Assembly (NCBI RefSeq): GCF_003073175.1
Contig: NZ_QBBX01000008.1
Span: 127,964 to 191,963, forward strand
Source of the DNA: Peribacillus acanthi
GTDB lineage: Bacteria; Bacillota; Bacilli; Bacillales; DSM-1321
DNA length: 64,000 bases
Direction of reading: 5' to 3'
Both the position numbers and the translations under genes were made by a program. The first letter of the stretch is position 1. Every line of letters begins with the position of its first letter. Positions 59,998-64,000 of the stretch are shown here, in pieces. Under the pieces are notes generated by a model. That model did no database searches. It was not told where the DNA came from and saw only the letters and a list, made by a program, of their open reading frames with translations.

Positions 59998-61512
59998 ATG
60001 ACAAACATTACCGAAGTAAAAGAACTTACCCATTTTATTGATGGGAAAATAATTGCAGGTAAGAGTGGCCGTTTCTCAGAGGTGTTCAATCCGGCAACAG
60101 GCGAAGTCATCGCCCAAGTGCCATTAGCTTCTACGGAGGAAGTGAAAGATGCCATAAAAAAAGCTGAAGCCGCCTTCCCTGCATGGCGTGATATATCAGT
60201 AGCTAAACGTGCAGAAATTGTATTGGAATTCCGAAATTTACTAACGAAAAATAAAGATAGAGTTATCGAATTAATCTGCACGGAAAGCGGAAAAACAGAA
60301 GAAGATGCAATGGGTGAAATTACTCGTGGTTTAGAATCAGTAGACTTAGCTATTAATGCTCCTCATTTCATGAAAGGAGAATATTCAGTTAATGTAGGGG
60401 GGCAAATTAATGCGTACTCTGCAAAATATCCACTGGGTGTTGTAGCAGCAATCTCTCCATTTAATTTCCCACTCATGGTGCCTTTAGCACAAACAAGTAT
60501 GGCAGTAGCTGTTGGAAATGCTGTTATTTTAAAAGCTTCGGAGCGCGTCCCAATGACAGCTTTATATATTAGTGAATTATGGAAGGAAGCGGGTCTCCCT
60601 GATGGTATTTGGACAGTAATCAATGGTGATAAAGAAGCGGTAAACGAACTGCTCGAAAACCCAGCTGTACAGGCCATTTCATTTGTTGGGTCAACACCTG
60701 TAGCACAATATATTTATGAAACAAGTGCTAAATATGGCAAACGTGTTGTTGCATTAGGCGGCGGTAAAAATAATATGGTAGTTATGCCAGATGCGGATTT
60801 AGAACAAGTAGCGAATGCTTTCATCAGTGCAGGATATGGAGCTGCCTCTCAACGCTGTATGGCAATTTCTACACTAATGCCTGTGGGTCAGGAAACTGCT
60901 GATCGTTTAGTGGGAATTTTAAAAGAAAAGATTGATAGATTAAAAGTAGGTGCGTATACAGAAGGTGCAGATTATGGTCCAGTAATTTCACCACGAGCGA
61001 AGGAAAGTATCTTAAAAGCGATTGATCGTAGTGAAGAAGAAGGAGCCACAATCGTTTGTGATGGACGCAATAAAGAAGTTACCAAAAAAAAGAAGGGATT
61101 CTTCCTAGCACCGACTTTACTTGACCATGTTAGACCAGGTATGGAAATTTATGAACAAGAAGTTTTCGGTCCTGTACGAAATATTGTTCGTGTAGATACG
61201 TTAGAGGATGCGATCAAATTAATTAATCAGCATGAATTAGGAAATGGGGTTACGGTATTTACAAATAATGGGCTAGCAGCTAGAAAATTCACCACTGAAA
61301 TTGATGTTGGAATGGTCGGGGTAAATGTACCAATTCCAATTCCAGTAGGCTATCATAATTTTGCAGGTTTTAAAGGCTCAAGATTTGGTGACGGGCAAAT
61401 GTTTGGTCCAGATCAAGCAAATTTCTATACGAAATCAAAAATGGTTTCAGAACGCTGGCTATCACCGAGTGAAAATAGTGGACTTTCATTTGCTTTTCCA
61501 AGTAATAAATGA
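59998..61512 (+). CDS. CoA-acylating (methyl)malonate-semialdehyde dehydrogenase
   Basis: 504-residue ALDH of the MMSDH (IolA/MmsA) group, converting malonate or methylmalonate semialdehyde to acetyl- or propionyl-CoA. FNPATGEVIAQVPLAS, SPFNFPLMVPL, GGGKNNMVVMPDAD and GYGAASQRCMAISTLM with the catalytic Cys fit this group; it lacks the usual catalytic Glu segment of non-acylating ALDH. GAAAGGAG precedes the ATG. It lies 121 bases after the aminotransferase and ends at a strong terminator. Confidence 0.9.
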   Translation: MTNITEVKELTHFIDGKIIAGKSGRFSEVFNPATGEVIAQVPLASTEEVKDAIKKAEAAFPAWRDISVAKRAEIVLEFRNLLTKNKDRVIELICTESGKTEEDAMGEITRGLESVDLAINAPHFMKGEYSVNVGGQINAYSAKYPLGVVAAISPFNFPLMVPLAQTSMAVAVGNAVILKASERVPMTALYISELWKEAGLPDGIWTVINGDKEAVNELLENPAVQAISFVGSTPVAQYIYETSAKYGKRVVALGGGKNNMVVMPDADLEQVANAFISAGYGAASQRCMAISTLMPVGQETADRLVGILKEKIDRLKVGAYTEGADYGPVISPRAKESILKAIDRSEEEGATIVCDGRNKEVTKKKKGFFLAPTLLDHVRPGMEIYEQEVFGPVRNIVRVDTLEDAIKLINQHELGNGVTVFTNNGLAARKFTTEIDVGMVGVNVPIPIPVGYHNFAGFKGSRFGDGQMFGPDQANFYTKSKMVSERWLSPSENSGLSFAFPSNK

Positions 61513-61532
61513 CCATCAAATTATCCATTTAG

Positions 61533-61576
61533 AAAAAGGAGCGGTCCGAGTTATTAATCTCGGACCGCTCCTTTTA
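61533..61576 (+). terminator. Terminator after the semialdehyde dehydrogenase gene
   Basis: AAAAGGAGCGGTCCGAG / CTCGGACCGCTCCTTTT, a 17-base perfect stem; the T-run is short. Confidence 0.9.
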
Positions 61577-61589
61577 ATGGATTGAAGTA

Positions 61590-61662
61590 TGGAGCATAAC
61601 GGGATCGAACCGATGACCTCTACGCTGCCAGCGTAGCGCTCTCCCAGCTGAGCTAATGCCCC
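61590..61662 (-). tRNA. tRNA-Ala (GGC anticodon)
   Basis: The reverse strand folds as a cloverleaf: acceptor GGGGCAT / ATGCTCC with discriminator A, D-arm GCTC..GAGC, anticodon stem CTACG/CGTAG with loop CTGGCAG, so anticodon GGC (Ala), and T-loop GGTTCGATCCC. CCA is not encoded. 73 bases. No other tRNA adjoins it. Confidence 0.95.
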
Positions 61663-61727
61663 GATAAAGATTACAAGTTAAATTTTATCGAAATATTTAC
61701 ACTTGTCAATCCTTTTTGGTCGAATAT

Positions 61728-62435
61728 TTAAAGAGTTTCAATTTCTACTGACGTTATGCCTTGAATCTTTGATACTGCATAATAAACATCAGTTGTCTTT
61801 CTATGTTGATCTACTGTAATTTTCACTTGAACAAAGTGAGAGCCTTCCAAATCCTTGATTCTAATATTTTTTATTGATATTTTTTCATTTTTAATCTTGC
61901 CAATTACTTCAGCAATATCTTCTTTTTCTGAAATCATTAGTTGAAGTAAGATTTCCTTTTCTCTTAATGTCCTAGGTCCAATTAAGCCAACAATCATTGG
62001 TATCAATTCCACACTAATCATCAAGAATACGACCCCTGCAAAGGCTTCAACGTAGAACCCTGCCCCGACTGCTATCCCAATTCCTGCAGCTCCCCATATC
62101 ATGGCAGCGGTAGTTAACCCAGAAATGCTATCATTTCCTCTACGTAATATTACACCAGCACCTAAGAAACCAATACCAGACACTATCTGTGCAGCGAGAC
62201 GCAGAGGATCCATCGTAATATTCACATCATCATCACTACCTGGGAATATATAAGCGGACTCTATTGAGACAATCGTCAATAAACAGCTGACAATCGAAAT
62301 AACTAAACTAGTTTTCAATCCTACAGGCTTTCTTTTTATTTCTCGCTCTAATCCAATTATTAATCCAAGAACGGCGGAAATTCCGAGTTTCATTAATATA
62401 TGTAGATCTAAATTAATATCCATTACCCAGTTCAA
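61728..62435 (-). CDS. MgtC/SapB family membrane protein
   Basis: About 235 residues: four to five N-terminal helices with LGLIIGLEREIKRKPVGLKT and IGFLGAGVILRRGNDSISGLTTAAMIW, the MgtC/SapB signature, and a C-terminal ACT-like cytosolic domain (residues about 150-235). Family members influence magnesium homeostasis; exact role unclear. I choose TTG 62435, 6 bases after AAGGCGGTG; a GTG at 62444 falls within that site. No magnesium riboswitch leader is seen. Confidence 0.85.
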   Translation of the reverse strand: MNWVMDINLDLHILMKLGISAVLGLIIGLEREIKRKPVGLKTSLVISIVSCLLTIVSIESAYIFPGSDDDVNITMDPLRLAAQIVSGIGFLGAGVILRRGNDSISGLTTAAMIWGAAGIGIAVGAGFYVEAFAGVVFLMISVELIPMIVGLIGPRTLREKEILLQLMISEKEDIAEVIGKIKNEKISIKNIRIKDLEGSHFVQVKITVDQHRKTTDVYYAVSKIQGITSVEIETL

Positions 62436-62602
62436 ATCAAACACCGCCTTTGATTAATATGATTCGTTGATTTTTAAGTATTTTATCACTTTGCTGAGAA
62501 TTAGTGTATTAAGAAGTTAAGCAAAATACAAATTATCCATAGCAATTGAATTCTACTCCTTGTATCATTACTTAATGGTTATAAAAAAGGAGGTTGATTC
62601 TA

Positions 62603-63523
62603 TTGAAAGAACCAAATATAAATCCTTACATTGCTTTAGCTATTGGTGTGATTTCTGTATCAACTTCTGCAATTATGGTGAAATTTGCTTCAGCACCATC
62701 AGGAGTCATTGCATTTTACAGACTCTTTTTTTCAGTTCTTTTCATGTTACCTGTATTTGTTTTAAAGTATAGGCACGAACTTAAACTAATTCGGAAAAAA
62801 GATTGGCTACTTACTGCAATTTCTGGTGTTTTTTTAGCCCTTCACTTTATTCTTTGGTTTGAATCATTAAATTACACATCAGTTGCAAGTTCAACAGTAC
62901 TTGTAACACTTCAACCTTTATTTGCTTTTGTAGGAGTGTATTTGTTTTTTAAAGAAAAAATTACAGGCAAGGCTATTTTTAGTGGGGTGCTTGCTATTGC
63001 AGGGAGTATAATCATTAGCTGGGGCGATTTTAAAATAAGTGGAATGGCACTGTGGGGAGATATCTTAGCTCTTATTGCGTGTGCCTTAGTGACCGCATAC
63101 TTACTGTTTGGTCAAAATGTGAGACAAAGGCTATCTCTAGTCACTTATACTTTTTTAGTCTATGGCATAAGTACATTTTCACTATTAGTCTATGTACTTA
63201 TTATGAAAGAACCTCTTGGTCCATATCCAGCTGGAGACTGGTTATGTTTTATATTGCTTGCCATCTTTCCAACACTTTTAGGCCACACACTATTCAATTG
63301 GTCATTAAAGTGGCTCAGCACGACTACCATTTCAATGGCAATTCTCTTTGAACCTGTAGGAGCCGCAATCTTAGCATATTACTTATTAGATGAAAGTTTA
63401 ATATGGACTCAAATGGTTGGTGGATTAGTTGTAATAGTAGGAATTAGTATATTTTTAATGGACGAAAGAAAAGCAAAACTAATAGCTAATAGGCAAAATA
63501 GCAGGATTAAGAATCCGGCTTGA
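62603..63523 (+). CDS. EamA/DMT-family transporter
   Basis: 306 residues with ten helices in two EamA repeats (about 10-140 and 155-295): FASAPSGVIAFYRLFFSVLF, SLNYTSVASSTVLVTLQPLF, SLKWLSTTTISMAILFEPVGA. Probably exports a metabolite; substrate not predictable. TTG 62603 is the start, 9 bases after AAGGAGG. A terminator follows. Confidence 0.88.
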   Translation: MKEPNINPYIALAIGVISVSTSAIMVKFASAPSGVIAFYRLFFSVLFMLPVFVLKYRHELKLIRKKDWLLTAISGVFLALHFILWFESLNYTSVASSTVLVTLQPLFAFVGVYLFFKEKITGKAIFSGVLAIAGSIIISWGDFKISGMALWGDILALIACALVTAYLLFGQNVRQRLSLVTYTFLVYGISTFSLLVYVLIMKEPLGPYPAGDWLCFILLAIFPTLLGHTLFNWSLKWLSTTTISMAILFEPVGAAILAYYLLDESLIWTQMVGGLVVIVGISIFLMDERKAKLIANRQNSRIKNPA

Positions 63524-63566
63524 TTGTATTTGCATGATATCAATAACTGATTCGGAAAAGTTTAAA

Positions 63567-63604
63567 AATAAACCTGGGGTAGATTGCCCCGGGTTTATTT
63601 TGTT
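63567..63604 (+). terminator. Terminator after the EamA gene
   Basis: AAATAAACC-T-GGGG / CCCC-G-GGTTTATTT stem followed by TGTTT. Confidence 0.85.
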
Positions 63605-63761
63605 TAATGGATGATGTGGACACACTATAACTAGAATTTCAATTCATATCATTCTATGAACAGGAGGAATTCTCAGATATAGTATATGAAATAGAACTTT
63701 TCAAAGTCAGACAGTTGGAGTAACTTGTTCAAGTATATATTAAAAAAGTTCTCAAATTAGG

Positions 63762-63790
63762 TTGCAAATGAATTTGTATCATGATATATT
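63762..63790 (+). promoter_or_regulatory. rRNA operon promoter P1
   Basis: TTGCAA (63762-63767), 17-base spacer, TATATT (63785-63790). First of a tandem pair, as in many Bacillus rrn operons. Confidence 0.65.
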
Positions 63791-63856
63791 AATTCATGTC
63801 GCTAAGACAAGTAGCATCAACTTTGAAAATGATAAAAAATTATTTTGAAAAAGTAT

Positions 63857-63885
63857 TTGACATCTATTTCGAAGGGTGTTATATT
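63857..63885 (+). promoter_or_regulatory. rRNA operon promoter P2
   Basis: TTGACA (63857-63862), 17-base spacer, TATATT (63880-63885), 95 bases after P1. The downstream sequence matches the known Bacillus 16S leader. Confidence 0.85.
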
Positions 63886-63891
63886 AATAAA

Positions 63892-64000
63892 GTCGCTTAC
63901 GAGCGAAACGAAAGATTTTGCTCTTTGAAAACTAAACAAAACAATACGTCAACGTTTAAATTTAAGTCTTTTAAATAAGACATTTTATGAGCAAGTCAAA
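63892..64000 (+). other. Leader of a 16S rRNA gene (rrn operon), gene itself outside
   Basis: TGCTCTTTGAAAA (63919-63931) is boxA of the rRNA antitermination system, and the final TTTATGAGCAAGTCAAA is the stretch that comes just before mature 16S rRNA in Bacillus. The 16S gene should begin within a few tens of bases to the right of the window. An open frame of 60 codons here is not a gene. Confidence 0.88.

Noticed and set aside
62436..62602. Magnesium M-box before the mgtC-like gene
   Set aside because: No AGGTGAGGCTCC-like conserved segment is present in the short upstream region.
63796..63978. 60-codon frame at the right edge
   Set aside because: It lies over the rRNA operon promoter P2 and boxA leader.

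Overview
The window is chromosomal DNA from a low-GC, spore-forming Bacillaceae bacterium. Support comes from strong Shine-Dalgarno sites with frequent TTG/GTG starts, sporulation and spore-coat genes, SigL, TnrA and RocR-type control sites, and a long run of genes in the order of the Bacillus subtilis kapD-kapB-patB-yugE-yugF-alaR-alaT-yugI-yugK-pgi-yugN-yugO segment. The kinB gene that neighbours kapB in B. subtilis is absent. Several blocks are inserted into that backbone. No complete prophage, insertion sequence or CRISPR array was found.

Layout. 1-8.6 kb: kapD (cut by the left edge), kapB, two lipoproteins (a cyclophilin and a Cu/Zn-SOD-like protein), patB, yugE, yugF and the alaR-alaT pair. 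9-11.2 kb: an ECF sigma factor with a membrane anti-sigma factor. 11.5-25 kb: yugI, rocA-rocD behind a SigL promoter with two RocR-like sites, an RND exporter, an S41 peptidase, yuzA, an Fe-alcohol dehydrogenase, pgi, yugN and yugO. 25-28.5 kb: an ammonium transporter behind two TnrA/GlnR boxes, then a pair of peptide-type ABC permeases without ATPase or binding protein. 28.7-32.5 kb: a GntR (YtrA-type) regulator, ABC ATPase, large ABC-2 permease and an ECF sigma factor. 32.8-34.5 kb: an NCS2 nucleobase permease and a DUF2164 protein.

34.5-48.8 kb is the most unusual part and looks like a spore-surface locus. It has a very serine- and glutamate-rich repeat protein, a protein resembling only the N-terminal RGGPE domains of coat protein CotB, a Lys/Gly/Glu protein built from 34-residue repeats, UDP-glucose pyrophosphorylase and dehydrogenase, an epimerase, two glycosyltransferases, a HipA-like kinase, and three kinase-fold domains with unusual catalytic motifs. 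CotB in B. subtilis joins RGGPE domains to a serine-rich tail phosphorylated by CotH; here the two halves appear as separate adjacent genes next to non-CotH kinase-like genes and glycan genes.

49.1-52.9 kb: two NAD(P)-dependent oxidoreductases, an ArsR regulator and an RNase J-family protein. 53-61.5 kb: a catabolic module (N-carbamoyl amidohydrolase, sodium:solute symporter, DUF3311 protein, PucR regulator, DUF2277 protein, class III aminotransferase, CoA-acylating semialdehyde dehydrogenase) that fits N-carbamoyl-beta-alanine or beta-alanine use. 61.5-64 kb: tRNA-Ala, an MgtC-family protein, an EamA transporter and, at the right edge, the tandem promoters and boxA leader of a ribosomal RNA operon whose 16S gene should start just outside the window.
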